From assembly GCA_022428185.1 (NCBI GenBank), contig JAKMCZ010000149.1, forward strand, positions 1-18,422: a DNA stretch of 18,422 nucleotides, given 5' to 3'. Made by a program: the position numbers and the translations under genes. Every line of letters starts with the position of its first letter. Position 1 is the stretch's first letter. The notes under the pieces were generated by a model. It saw only the letters and a list, made by a program, of their open reading frames with translations. It searched no databases and had not been told where the DNA came from. Below are positions 7,156 to 14,644 of this stretch, in pieces. This stretch comes from Alphaproteobacteria bacterium (GTDB lineage: Bacteria > Pseudomonadota > Alphaproteobacteria > RS24).

Positions 7156-8358
7156 CTATTTAAACGTTCCGGCCGCAGGCTTCGGCTCGCGTGGCAAGCC
7201 GAGACCGCGCTCGGAAATAATATTCTTCTGAATTTGCGCCGAGCCGCCGCCGATAATCAGCCCAAGATCGAACATATAATGGGTTTGCCACATGCCCTTA
7301 TCGCGCGCGAATGGGCTGTCTTCATACAGCATGCCATATTCGCCCATCACATCGATTGCCAGTTCAGCGATTTGATGATTCAACTCGCAGCCCTGTAACT
7401 TAACCAGCAGACCTGCCATGCCCGCCGATTTTTTCTCGCGCGCTGCCGTGGTCAGTCGCATGCCGTTCATTTTCATGGCATAGGCTTCGGCCTGCAATTG
7501 CATCAAGCGGTCACGATAGACCTGATTATCCATCAGCGTCACACCGTCAACTTGTTCCTGCTGCATAATATCGGCGACCGAATTCAGGCGCGACAAGGCC
7601 GCGTCAGGGTCGCCCAGCATGCCGCGCTCATGCGTCAGCGTTGCATTGGCAACCATCCAGCCTTCTCCGCGATTGCCGACGATAGACGTCACCGGCACAC
7701 GCACATCGGTAAAGAAAACCTCATTGAACTCGGCAAAGCCGGTCATGGTCATGAGCGGGCGCACTTCAATGCCCGGTGTTTTCATATCGATGAGAATGTA
7801 ACTAATGCCCTGATGTTTGGGCGCGTCGGCCTCAGTGCGCACAAGGCAAAACATCATATCGGCAAATTGTGCGGTCGACGTCCAAATCTTCTGGCCGTTA
7901 ATGACAAAATCATCGCCATCGACCACCGCCGCTGTGCGTAACGAGGCAAGGTCCGATCCGGCACCCGGCTCTGAATAGCCCTGACACCAAACCATCTCGC
8001 CGCTCAAAGTCGGCTTGATGTATTTTTCTTTTTGTTCGTCAGTGCCCAATTCCAGCAAGGTCGGCACCAGCATGTTGATGCCCTGTCCCGAAATGCCGCC
8101 GGGCATTTTTGCGCGAGCAAATTCCTCGGCTATAATCCGCGATTTCAGCGCGTCGGCCTCAGCCCCGTAACCACCATATTGTTTAGGATGCGTGCGCGCC
8201 GCATAGCCATTTTCCAGCAAAAGTTGTTGCCACGCCAAACGCTTTTTACTGCGCACAGAGCGGTCAGACCGGCTCGGTGACTGGTCTTTATGCTTGGTCA
8301 AAAAGCCGCTCACTTCAGCGCGAAAATCTTCATATTCTTGGGTAAGATTCAGATCCAT
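7156..8358 (-). CDS. Acyl-CoA dehydrogenase catalytic subunit (putative alpha partner)
   Basis: This 400-residue flavoprotein is the likely catalytic half of a heteromeric acyl-CoA dehydrogenase. It has the complete FAD motif SEPGAGSDLASL (129-140), KIWTSTAQFADM (157-168) and E244 in LTHERGML, the position of the active-site base in isovaleryl-type and heteromeric enzymes. The C-terminal YEGT position reads GGGSAQIQ (370-377), so E244 is the only candidate base. It lacks the RxQFGxxI interface FAD motif: the corresponding region is DNQVYRDRLMQLQAE (277-291), exactly what its downstream partner retains. I chose the ATG at 8358 because AAAGGGAG lies eight bases upstream and the conserved N-terminus begins there; an in-frame ATG 23 codons earlier lacks this support and precedes the candidate promoter. 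The substrate is unknown; steroid side-chain or branched acyl-CoA is suggested by analogy only. Confidence 0.92.
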   Translation of the reverse strand: MDLNLTQEYEDFRAEVSGFLTKHKDQSPSRSDRSVRSKKRLAWQQLLLENGYAARTHPKQYGGYGAEADALKSRIIAEEFARAKMPGGISGQGINMLVPTLLELGTDEQKEKYIKPTLSGEMVWCQGYSEPGAGSDLASLRTAAVVDGDDFVINGQKIWTSTAQFADMMFCLVRTEADAPKHQGISYILIDMKTPGIEVRPLMTMTGFAEFNEVFFTDVRVPVTSIVGNRGEGWMVANATLTHERGMLGDPDAALSRLNSVADIMQQEQVDGVTLMDNQVYRDRLMQLQAEAYAMKMNGMRLTTAAREKKSAGMAGLLVKLQGCELNHQIAELAIDVMGEYGMLYEDSPFARDKGMWQTHYMFDLGLIIGGGSAQIQKNIISERGLGLPREPKPAAGTFK

Positions 8359-8381
8359 AAACTCAACTCCCTTTGGCGGAA

Positions 8382-8410
8382 ATATTAAGCAATCATGCGC
8401 TAGGGCGCAA
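8382..8410 (-). promoter_or_regulatory. Candidate sigma-70 promoter of the two-subunit dehydrogenase operon
   Basis: Reading leftward, TTGCGC (plus-strand 8405-8410) and TAATAT (plus-strand 8382-8387) are spaced by 17 bases. A transcript would begin roughly 17 bases before the ATG at 8358, with AAAGGGAG (8367-8374) essentially at its 5' end. The layout copies that in front of the first dehydrogenase gene: TTGCG-type -35, 17-base spacer, AT-rich -10, GGGAGTT leader. The -35 overlaps one arm of a 7-bp inverted repeat. Confidence 0.35.
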
Positions 8411-8435
8411 ACCGATAATAATGGCAAGTTGCGCC
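8404..8435. promoter_or_regulatory. Inverted repeat GGCGCAA-N18-TTGCGCC in the divergent gap (possible operator)
   Basis: Two perfect 7-base arms (8404-8410 and 8429-8435) face each other across 18 bases in the 98-base gap between the dehydrogenase operon and lptF. Arm centres are 25 bases apart, so a dimeric regulator would bind over a little more than two helical turns. The left arm coincides with the predicted -35 box of the dehydrogenase promoter, so binding would be expected to block it. No regulator gene is adjacent, and arms of this length can occur by chance. Confidence 0.25.
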
Positions 8436-8456
8436 GAGCGCTGATATTGTTGCCCG

Positions 8457-9587
8457 ATGCTCGACCGCTATTTATTTTTGCGTCTTTTGCAGAGCCAGCT
8501 GGCGCTGACTTTAGTGCTATCCGCCGTCATTTGGCTGGTGCAGGCACTCAATCTGATTGACAAATCGCTGACGGCAGGCACGTCGCCGCTTGAAACGCTG
8601 ATGCTGTCAGCCTTGGTGCTGCCACGCGTGCTCCCTTTCACGCTGGCACCGGCTTTGTTGATTACCGTGGTCGCCCAAATGGTGCGCCTGCTGCAAGATT
8701 ATGAATATTTCGCGCTCACCGCTGCCGGTCTCAGCCCGTTGCGTATTCTGCGCCCGATGCTGTTGCTGGCTTTTGTCGTGATGATATTGCAAGCGCTGCT
8801 GGCCTTTTACATCTCACCGATTGCCATGAAGACGCTGAAGTTAAGCTCAGTTGAAGGCGGCAGTCGCATTGCTTTGGCTGAGTTGCAACCCGGCGCTTTC
8901 AAAGACCTCAAGCCCGGCATGACCGCCTATACAAGCGGGCAAGACAGCAATGGCAATTGGCTGGATTTGATGATTTATGATGCCAGCAAACCGGCGCGAC
9001 CGATAACCTATTTGGCTAAAAAAGCACAAATCAGCGACCGCAATGGCGAACCCTATTTCATTTTGCGCGACGGCAGTCAGCATATTCATAGCCGCCAAGC
9101 AAATGCAGAGGAGCCAACCGAGGGACAAGTCGTGAGCTTCACCCAATATCTTTTGCCGCTCAGCCAGCCGACGCCTCAACAACAACAACGCATCTCGTTT
9201 AATCGCAATCATTTGATGATTCATCAATTGCTCGACCCCGCCGCGCATGGCGTAACCAATGAACGACGTATCACCCGCATGAAAGGGCGCGGGCTTGAAT
9301 TGATTTCAAACCTTGCTGCGCCTTTTGTCTTCATGCTGGTCAGCTTTGCTGTCATCACGGCGGGCGGCATCAGCCGAAGCGGCTACGGGCAGCGCATAAT
9401 GGCGGCCTTACTGCTCGCCATTAGCTTTCAAATCGGGGTCATTGCACTCGCCGACATAGCGGTCGAACAAGCTCAACCGGCATTGATTTTCATTTGGCCG
9501 GTATTTTTCTTGCTCGTGCTGATTGGGTTTATTTTGAGGCAAAACGACCCTGATATGTTCAGACGGTTACGGGGGTGGGTTGAATGA
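8457..9587 (+). CDS. lptF: LPS export system permease LptF
   Basis: LptF is one of two inner-membrane permeases of the LptB2FG ABC transporter that extracts lipopolysaccharide and feeds it to the LptC-LptA bridge. The 376 residues show the family layout. Three hydrophobic segments lie in the N-terminal part (about 13-33, 47-77, 97-119), then a periplasmic beta-jellyroll region (about 120-275), then three more (about 282-303, 311-334, 341-360). The cytoplasmic coupling-helix stretch DYEYFALTAAGLSP (81-94) would contact LptB. There is no evident Shine-Dalgarno sequence before the ATG and an in-frame stop lies only a few codons upstream, so no earlier start is possible. The gene overlaps lptG by four bases (ATGA), confirming the pair. 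It is divergent from the dehydrogenase operon. Confidence 0.93.
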   Translation: MLDRYLFLRLLQSQLALTLVLSAVIWLVQALNLIDKSLTAGTSPLETLMLSALVLPRVLPFTLAPALLITVVAQMVRLLQDYEYFALTAAGLSPLRILRPMLLLAFVVMILQALLAFYISPIAMKTLKLSSVEGGSRIALAELQPGAFKDLKPGMTAYTSGQDSNGNWLDLMIYDASKPARPITYLAKKAQISDRNGEPYFILRDGSQHIHSRQANAEEPTEGQVVSFTQYLLPLSQPTPQQQQRISFNRNHLMIHQLLDPAAHGVTNERRITRMKGRGLELISNLAAPFVFMLVSFAVITAGGISRSGYGQRIMAALLLAISFQIGVIALADIAVEQAQPALIFIWPVFFLLVLIGFILRQNDPDMFRRLRGWVE

Positions 9588-10669
9588 TTGGCACCCTAAA
9601 TTCCTATTTGGTGCGCCGTTTCGCGGTTTGGATTGTCATTGTCACGCTCGGCTTCGGCACTGTCGCCATGCTCGGTGATTTTCTGGAAATGCTGCGCCTT
9701 GCCAATCGCTTTAATCTTGGCGCGGGCACAGCCTTTAACTTCACTTTGTTGCGCTTGCCGCTTTTGCTGATGGATTTTTTGCCGTTTATTTTCCTGTTTG
9801 CCACCATGTTTAGCTTGCTCCGCCTGTCTCAGGCGCAAGAACTGGCTGTTATTCGCGCCGCCGGATTGTCGGTTTGGCAATTTCTCAAGCCGCTGCTGAT
9901 TTTCACCTTTGGCCTCACGGTTTTGGTTGTGCTGGTGCTGGAGCCGTACGGCGCGCGGCTTCATAACAGCTTCACCGATCGTTATGCCGATATGACATCG
10001 CAGAAATCAGGCCTCAGCTTTTCGACCGGCGGCATCTGGTTCCGCGAAACAACAACTGATGGCAGCTATGTCAGCCGAGCCGGTAAAATCGACGAGAATG
10101 AGCCCGGACGCTTGCTCGATATTGAAATTATGATGCTCGACCAAGCCGGCGGTTTCAAAAGCCGTATCACCGCGCCGTCAGGTTATATTGATGGCGGCGT
10201 TTTCAATCTGACCTCGCCGACGCAATATGTTGTCGGCGAAGTGCCGCTGCGCTTGGCTCAAATAAGCCTGCCGACCGGTCTGAGAGCCGACAGTCTGGCT
10301 GATAGTTTTGCCAATTCGCGCATCATCAATATTTGGCAATTGCCGGGCTATATCGCCGCCGCCGGAAATAGCGGTATTGACGTAACGCGCCATCAAGTGC
10401 GCTTTCAATCAATGCTCGCCTTGCCGATTTTGCTGATGGCAATGGTTATGGTTGCGGCGTGTTTCTCGTTGCCGACGGGGCGCATGTTTACCACCGGTCA
10501 AACCATCGGCATGTCGATTTTATGCGGTTTCGCTCTGTTTCTGTTCAATGATTTCATCGTTTTGATGGGTGAGTTGAGCCTCATGCCTGTGATACTTGCA
10601 AGTTGGACACCGGCCCTTATTGCCTTGCTTTTATCCATAAGCTATCTACTGACGACGGAAGACGGCTAG
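9584..10669 (+). CDS. lptG: LPS export system permease LptG
   Basis: LptG is the partner permease of LptF in the lipopolysaccharide transporter. The 361-residue protein has hydrophobic segments at about 12-32, 55-79 and 101-120, a periplasmic beta-rich domain at about 121-270, and three C-terminal segments at about 274-294, 304-324 and 335-355. The coupling helix is the well-conserved ELAVIRAAGLSVWQF (86-100), clearer than in LptF. Its ATG overlaps the lptF stop as ATGA, the usual translational coupling of this pair. In many related genomes lptD follows; here mutA begins only 12 bases after the stop, which is unusual and suggests that transport and mutase genes share a transcript. Confidence 0.94.
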   Translation: MIGTLNSYLVRRFAVWIVIVTLGFGTVAMLGDFLEMLRLANRFNLGAGTAFNFTLLRLPLLLMDFLPFIFLFATMFSLLRLSQAQELAVIRAAGLSVWQFLKPLLIFTFGLTVLVVLVLEPYGARLHNSFTDRYADMTSQKSGLSFSTGGIWFRETTTDGSYVSRAGKIDENEPGRLLDIEIMMLDQAGGFKSRITAPSGYIDGGVFNLTSPTQYVVGEVPLRLAQISLPTGLRADSLADSFANSRIINIWQLPGYIAAAGNSGIDVTRHQVRFQSMLALPILLMAMVMVAACFSLPTGRMFTTGQTIGMSILCGFALFLFNDFIVLMGELSLMPVILASWTPALIALLLSISYLLTTEDG

Positions 10670-10681
10670 GGAGAGCTGTTT

Positions 10682-12400
10682 ATGAATGATTTAAAGCTGG
10701 GGAATGATTTCGGCGCACCGTCAGAAAATGACTGGCTGGCAGCGGTTGAAACGGCGTTGCGCGGCAAACCCGTCGACACTCTGAAATCAACTGATTTGGC
10801 AGGCTTTAATCGGCAACCGCTTTACACCGAAGCGCACCATGCAACCGCTGACGATACGGCGGGCTTGCCCGGCTTTGCCCCCTTCACGCGAGGCGCAACC
10901 GCGCTGAATAATAAATTCCTGCCCTGGCACATCGCCCAGCGTGTGATTATCGGTCGTAAATCGGCTGATAATGCCGCCATATTGACCGATTTGGCGGGCG
11001 GTGTGAGCGCCATTATGTTGGATTTCAGCGCCAAACCCGCCGACGCGGCAGCGCTCGACAAATTACTGGCTGATGTCATGCTGGATATTGCCCCGCTCTC
11101 ATTGGCTTCGGCAACATCTGACACGGCACGCGCCGTGCTTGAAGTGCTGGATAAAAGCAGCATTGGCGATGTGCCGATTTATCTGAATCTCTCGGCCGAT
11201 GACGCCGCCGCATTGGTCGATACGGCAAAGACACGCCCGTCGACGCGGCTGATGACCGCCAATGGCGCAGCGTTTCACGCGCAAGGTGCGGGAGTGGCGC
11301 AAGAATTGGGTTGGCTGCTGGCTGAACTGACCGACGGGTTGCGAAAGTTAGAGGCCGTCGGGCTTGCTCCGGCTGACGCATTGTCGAAAATCACCCTAAC
11401 GCTTGCCGCCGAGGTTGATTTTTTTGCCGGTCTGGCAAAAATTCGCGCCGCGCGTTTGCTGTTCGCCAATATTGCCGATGCCATTGGCGCGCCCGATACG
11501 CGCCCCCAAATTCACGCCGAAACCAGTCTTCGCGCTTTCTCCGATGTCGATCCGTGGGTCAATATTTTGCGCGCCACCTCGGCGGCTATGGGTGCGGGCA
11601 TTGCCGGTGTCGATATGCTGACCGTTGCCCCCTGCACCGCCACCGGCGCGACGGATAATGTTTTGACGCGGCGCATTGCGCGCAACACGCAGGTGATTTT
11701 GCAGGAAGAAAGCCATATCGGTCATGTTGCCGATGCGGCGGGCGGCAGTTGGTATATTGAAAGCCTGACCGAACAACTGGCCGAAAGCGCGTGGGGCGAA
11801 TTTCAAAAAATCGAAGCCTGCGGTGGCATTGAGGCCGCGCAATCTGATATTGACGCGGCGCTGAGCCAAGCGCGCAAAGATTTTGACGCGGCAGTCGACA
11901 CGCGCGCCATGCCGTTGGTTGGGGTTAGCGAGTTTCCAAATCTGGAAGAAGTCCCGCTTGAAGCCGGTCAAGACACAAGCTATCGCCTGTCTGCCGCCTA
12001 TGAGGGCTTGCGCCATGCGGCACAAAAGGCCAAGCCGAAAGTCTTTCTCGCCAATATTGGCGAGATGGCAAGCTTCACGCCGCGCGCCAATTTCGCCGCC
12101 AATATTTATGCGGCAGGTGGCTTGCATGCGGTGAGCGGCGATGGCGGCACGGAGCCTGACGCAATCGCCACCGCTTTCAAAAATTCCAATGCCAAAATCG
12201 CCGTTATTTGCGCCTCTGACGATGATTATGAAAGTCACGCCGAAGCGATTGCCGCTGCGCTGAAGCAAAGCGGAGCGACGCATATCGCGCTGGCCGGTAA
12301 GCCGCGCAATATTGCCGATGTTGACGCTTATTGCTTTGCCGGCTGTGCTGTGCTGCGCTTCTTGCAAGAAATTCACAAAACGTTGGGGCTGGCATCATGA
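10682..12400 (+). CDS. mutA: Methylmalonyl-CoA mutase small (beta) subunit
   Basis: This is the non-catalytic partner of MutB in heterodimeric methylmalonyl-CoA mutase. The 572 residues keep the mutase barrel signature (LTRRIARNTQVILQEES, then AGGSWYIESLTEQLAE) and a C-terminal flavodoxin-like half. The cobalamin motif KMGQDGHDRG is degenerate, reading NIGEMASFTPR from N458, so the B12-coordinating histidine is absent, as expected for a small subunit. It is somewhat shorter than the roughly 610-640 residues of several characterised small subunits. Its role is structural support of the large subunit. AGGGAGA (10667-10673) provides a strong ribosome site eight bases before the ATG. It follows lptG by 12 bases and overlaps mutB by four bases (ATGA), so all four genes may form one operon. 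Confidence 0.93.
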   Translation: MNDLKLGNDFGAPSENDWLAAVETALRGKPVDTLKSTDLAGFNRQPLYTEAHHATADDTAGLPGFAPFTRGATALNNKFLPWHIAQRVIIGRKSADNAAILTDLAGGVSAIMLDFSAKPADAAALDKLLADVMLDIAPLSLASATSDTARAVLEVLDKSSIGDVPIYLNLSADDAAALVDTAKTRPSTRLMTANGAAFHAQGAGVAQELGWLLAELTDGLRKLEAVGLAPADALSKITLTLAAEVDFFAGLAKIRAARLLFANIADAIGAPDTRPQIHAETSLRAFSDVDPWVNILRATSAAMGAGIAGVDMLTVAPCTATGATDNVLTRRIARNTQVILQEESHIGHVADAAGGSWYIESLTEQLAESAWGEFQKIEACGGIEAAQSDIDAALSQARKDFDAAVDTRAMPLVGVSEFPNLEEVPLEAGQDTSYRLSAAYEGLRHAAQKAKPKVFLANIGEMASFTPRANFAANIYAAGGLHAVSGDGGTEPDAIATAFKNSNAKIAVICASDDDYESHAEAIAAALKQSGATHIALAGKPRNIADVDAYCFAGCAVLRFLQEIHKTLGLAS

Positions 12401-14589
12401 GCAAGTTGCCCGATTTTTCAAAACGCGCGCTGAACACCGCCGCCAATGCCGATATGAGCGCATGGCAACGTGCTGCCAAAGCAACGCAAGATAATGACGC
12501 GGCGGCCGGTTTGCGCCAAACGCCCGAAGGCATCGACATAAAGCCGCTTTATACCGCCGCCGATAGCGACGCCCTGCCCTATCTCGACAGTTATCCGGGG
12601 CTGGCACCTTTTATTCGCGGCCCTTACGCCACCATGTATGTGAATAAACCGTGGACGGTGCGCCAATATGCGGGTTTCTCGACCGCCGAGGAGTCGAACG
12701 CTTTTTACCGCCGCAATTTGAAAGCCGGACAAAAAGGGCTTTCCGTGGCCTTCGACCTCGCCACCCATCGCGGCTATGACAGCGACCACCCGCGCGTGTT
12801 TGGCGATGTCGGCATGGCGGGCGTGGCGATTGACTCGATTTTGGATATGCGAACCCTATTCGCCGGAATTCCGCTCGATACGATGAGCGTTTCCATGACC
12901 ATGAACGGCGCGGTGCTGCCGATTATGGCGCTTTATATTGTGGCGGCGGAAGAGCAAGGGGTCAGCCCCGATAAGCTGATGGGCACGATTCAGAACGACA
13001 TTCTGAAAGAATTTATGGTGCGGAATACCTATATCTACCCGCCGCAGCCCAGCATGCGGATTATCTCCGATATTTTCGCCTACACCTCGCAAAACATGCC
13101 GAAATTCAATTCAATCTCGATTTCCGGCTATCACATGCAAGAAGCGGGCGCGACGGCTGATCTTGAACTGGCCTATACGCTGGCCGATGGCGTTGAATAT
13201 GCCCGCGCCGGAATGGCGGCAGGGCTGGATATTGATGTGTTCGCGCCGCGCTTGTCGTTCTTCTGGGCAATCGGCAAAGATTTTTTCATGGAGATTGCCA
13301 AAATGCGCGCTGCCCGCTTGCTATGGGCGCAGCTTATGCAAGGTCTGGGCGCGAAAAACCCGAAATCGCTGGCCTTGCGAACCCATTGCCAAACCTCGGG
13401 CTGGAGCCTGACCGCGCAGGATATTTACAATAATGTCATTCGCACCTGCATTGAGGCGATGGCATCGACGCAAGGCCATACACAGTCTTTGCATACCAAC
13501 AGTTTTGATGAGGCGCTGGCTCTGCCGACCGATTTCTCGGCGCGCATCGCCCGAAATACCCAGCTTATGCTGCAAATGGAAAGTAATACGACGAAAGTTA
13601 TCGACCCGTGGGGCGGCAGCTATTTTGTTGAAAAACTGACGCATGATTTGGCGGCGCGCGCGCTGGCGCATATTCAAGAAGTCGAGAAATTGGGCGGCAT
13701 GGCTGCCGCGATTGAGCAAGACATACCGAAAATGCGGATTGAAGAAGCCGCAGCGCGCACCCAAGCGGCGATTGATAGCGGTCGCCAAACGGTTGTCGGT
13801 GTCAATAAGTTCAAGCTCGACAATGAAGATGCGGTTGATGTGTTGAAGGTCGATAATTCTGCCGTGCGCACCGCGCAAATCGACCGCTTGAAAGCGTTGA
13901 AAGAAAGCCGCGATGAAAATGAGACACAAGCAGCCCTGAGCGCACTGACCAAAGCGGCAGAAAGCGGCGAAGGAAACTTGCTGGCTTTAGCGGTCGATGC
14001 GGGTCGCGCAAAAGCCACCATCGGAGAGATTTCGAACGCATTGGAGCAAGTCTATCATCGGCATGAAGCCAAACCGCAGGTGATTTCAGACGTATATGAA
14101 AAAGATTTTGGCTCCAGCGACCCGAAAATCACCAAATTGCGCGAGATGATTGCCCGCTTTAGCGAGCGCGAAGGCCGCGCACCGTCGATTTATCTCGCCA
14201 AAATGGGGCAAGACGGTCATGACCGAGGGCAAAAGGTCGTCGCCACGGCATTGGCTGATTTGGGCTTTGATGTGGTGGCCGGGCCGTTATTTCAAACGCC
14301 GGAAGAAGCCGCCAAAGACGCGATTGAGGCGGGCGCGCATATTGTCGGCGTATCGTCGCTTGCGGCGGGGCATTTGACGCTGGTGCCGGAATTGCGCGAC
14401 GCGCTGGCGGCTGAAGGCAATGATAATATTATGGTGATTGTCGGCGGGGTGATACCGCCGCAAGATTTTGACGCGCTGCGCGATGCGGGCGCGAAAGCGA
14501 TTTTCCCACCCGGCACGGTTATCCCTGATGCGGCGGACGAGCTGATTACCACCCTCACCGCCCATTTGGGGCATAACGAAGCAGCTTGA
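12397..14589 (+). CDS. mutB: Methylmalonyl-CoA mutase large (alpha) subunit, B12-dependent
   Basis: MutB isomerises (R)-methylmalonyl-CoA to succinyl-CoA with adenosylcobalamin, feeding propionyl-CoA carbon into the citric acid cycle. The 730 residues are full length. By comparison with the Propionibacterium enzyme the radical-controlling tyrosine is Y91 (VRQYAG), and the substrate-contact residues R209 (QPSMRI) and H246 (SISGYHMQEAGA) are present. The C-terminal cobalamin domain carries KMGQDGHDRGQK with the axial ligand H608, followed by VSSLAAGH and VGGVIPPQDF. I chose the ATG overlapping the mutA stop as ATGA; an in-frame ATG 22 codons earlier lies within mutA and adds a non-conserved extension. 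The chaperone meaB, the epimerase and propionyl-CoA carboxylase are not in the window, and no cobalamin riboswitch precedes the operon. Confidence 0.97.
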   Translation: MSKLPDFSKRALNTAANADMSAWQRAAKATQDNDAAAGLRQTPEGIDIKPLYTAADSDALPYLDSYPGLAPFIRGPYATMYVNKPWTVRQYAGFSTAEESNAFYRRNLKAGQKGLSVAFDLATHRGYDSDHPRVFGDVGMAGVAIDSILDMRTLFAGIPLDTMSVSMTMNGAVLPIMALYIVAAEEQGVSPDKLMGTIQNDILKEFMVRNTYIYPPQPSMRIISDIFAYTSQNMPKFNSISISGYHMQEAGATADLELAYTLADGVEYARAGMAAGLDIDVFAPRLSFFWAIGKDFFMEIAKMRAARLLWAQLMQGLGAKNPKSLALRTHCQTSGWSLTAQDIYNNVIRTCIEAMASTQGHTQSLHTNSFDEALALPTDFSARIARNTQLMLQMESNTTKVIDPWGGSYFVEKLTHDLAARALAHIQEVEKLGGMAAAIEQDIPKMRIEEAAARTQAAIDSGRQTVVGVNKFKLDNEDAVDVLKVDNSAVRTAQIDRLKALKESRDENETQAALSALTKAAESGEGNLLALAVDAGRAKATIGEISNALEQVYHRHEAKPQVISDVYEKDFGSSDPKITKLREMIARFSEREGRAPSIYLAKMGQDGHDRGQKVVATALADLGFDVVAGPLFQTPEEAAKDAIEAGAHIVGVSSLAAGHLTLVPELRDALAAEGNDNIMVIVGGVIPPQDFDALRDAGAKAIFPPGTVIPDAADELITTLTAHLGHNEAA

Positions 14590-14612
14590 GTAAAAGGGCG
14601 CGGTCACGCGCA

Positions 14613-14629
14613 GCGCCGCTTGGCGGTGC
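14613..14629. terminator. Hairpin between convergent mutB and tesB (possible bidirectional terminator)
   Basis: Within the 55-base gap between the two convergent genes, GCGCCGC and GCGGTGC form a 7-bp stem (one G-T wobble) with a 3-base loop. No T-run follows on either strand, so it is not a textbook intrinsic terminator. Its location between converging transcripts makes a stopping role plausible. Confidence 0.3.
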
Positions 14630-14644
14630 GAAGTCGGCTATCGT

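Noticed and set aside
6251..7231. 326-codon plus-strand frame opposite the beta-type dehydrogenase gene
   Set aside because: It is an antisense shadow with His/Arg-rich composition and no recognisable motif or ribosome site.
10670..10681. Cobalamin riboswitch before mutA/mutB
   Set aside because: Only 12 bases separate lptG and mutA, so there is no room for a B12 riboswitch, and none was seen before lptF.
11396..12376. 326-codon minus-strand frame inside mutA
   Set aside because: It is an antisense shadow of a clear methylmalonyl-CoA mutase subunit gene and has no start context of its own.
10682..12400. mutA as a broken mutase gene because the B12-binding histidine is missing
   Set aside because: Loss of that motif is normal for the small subunit of heterodimeric mutases; the frame is intact and coupled to mutB.
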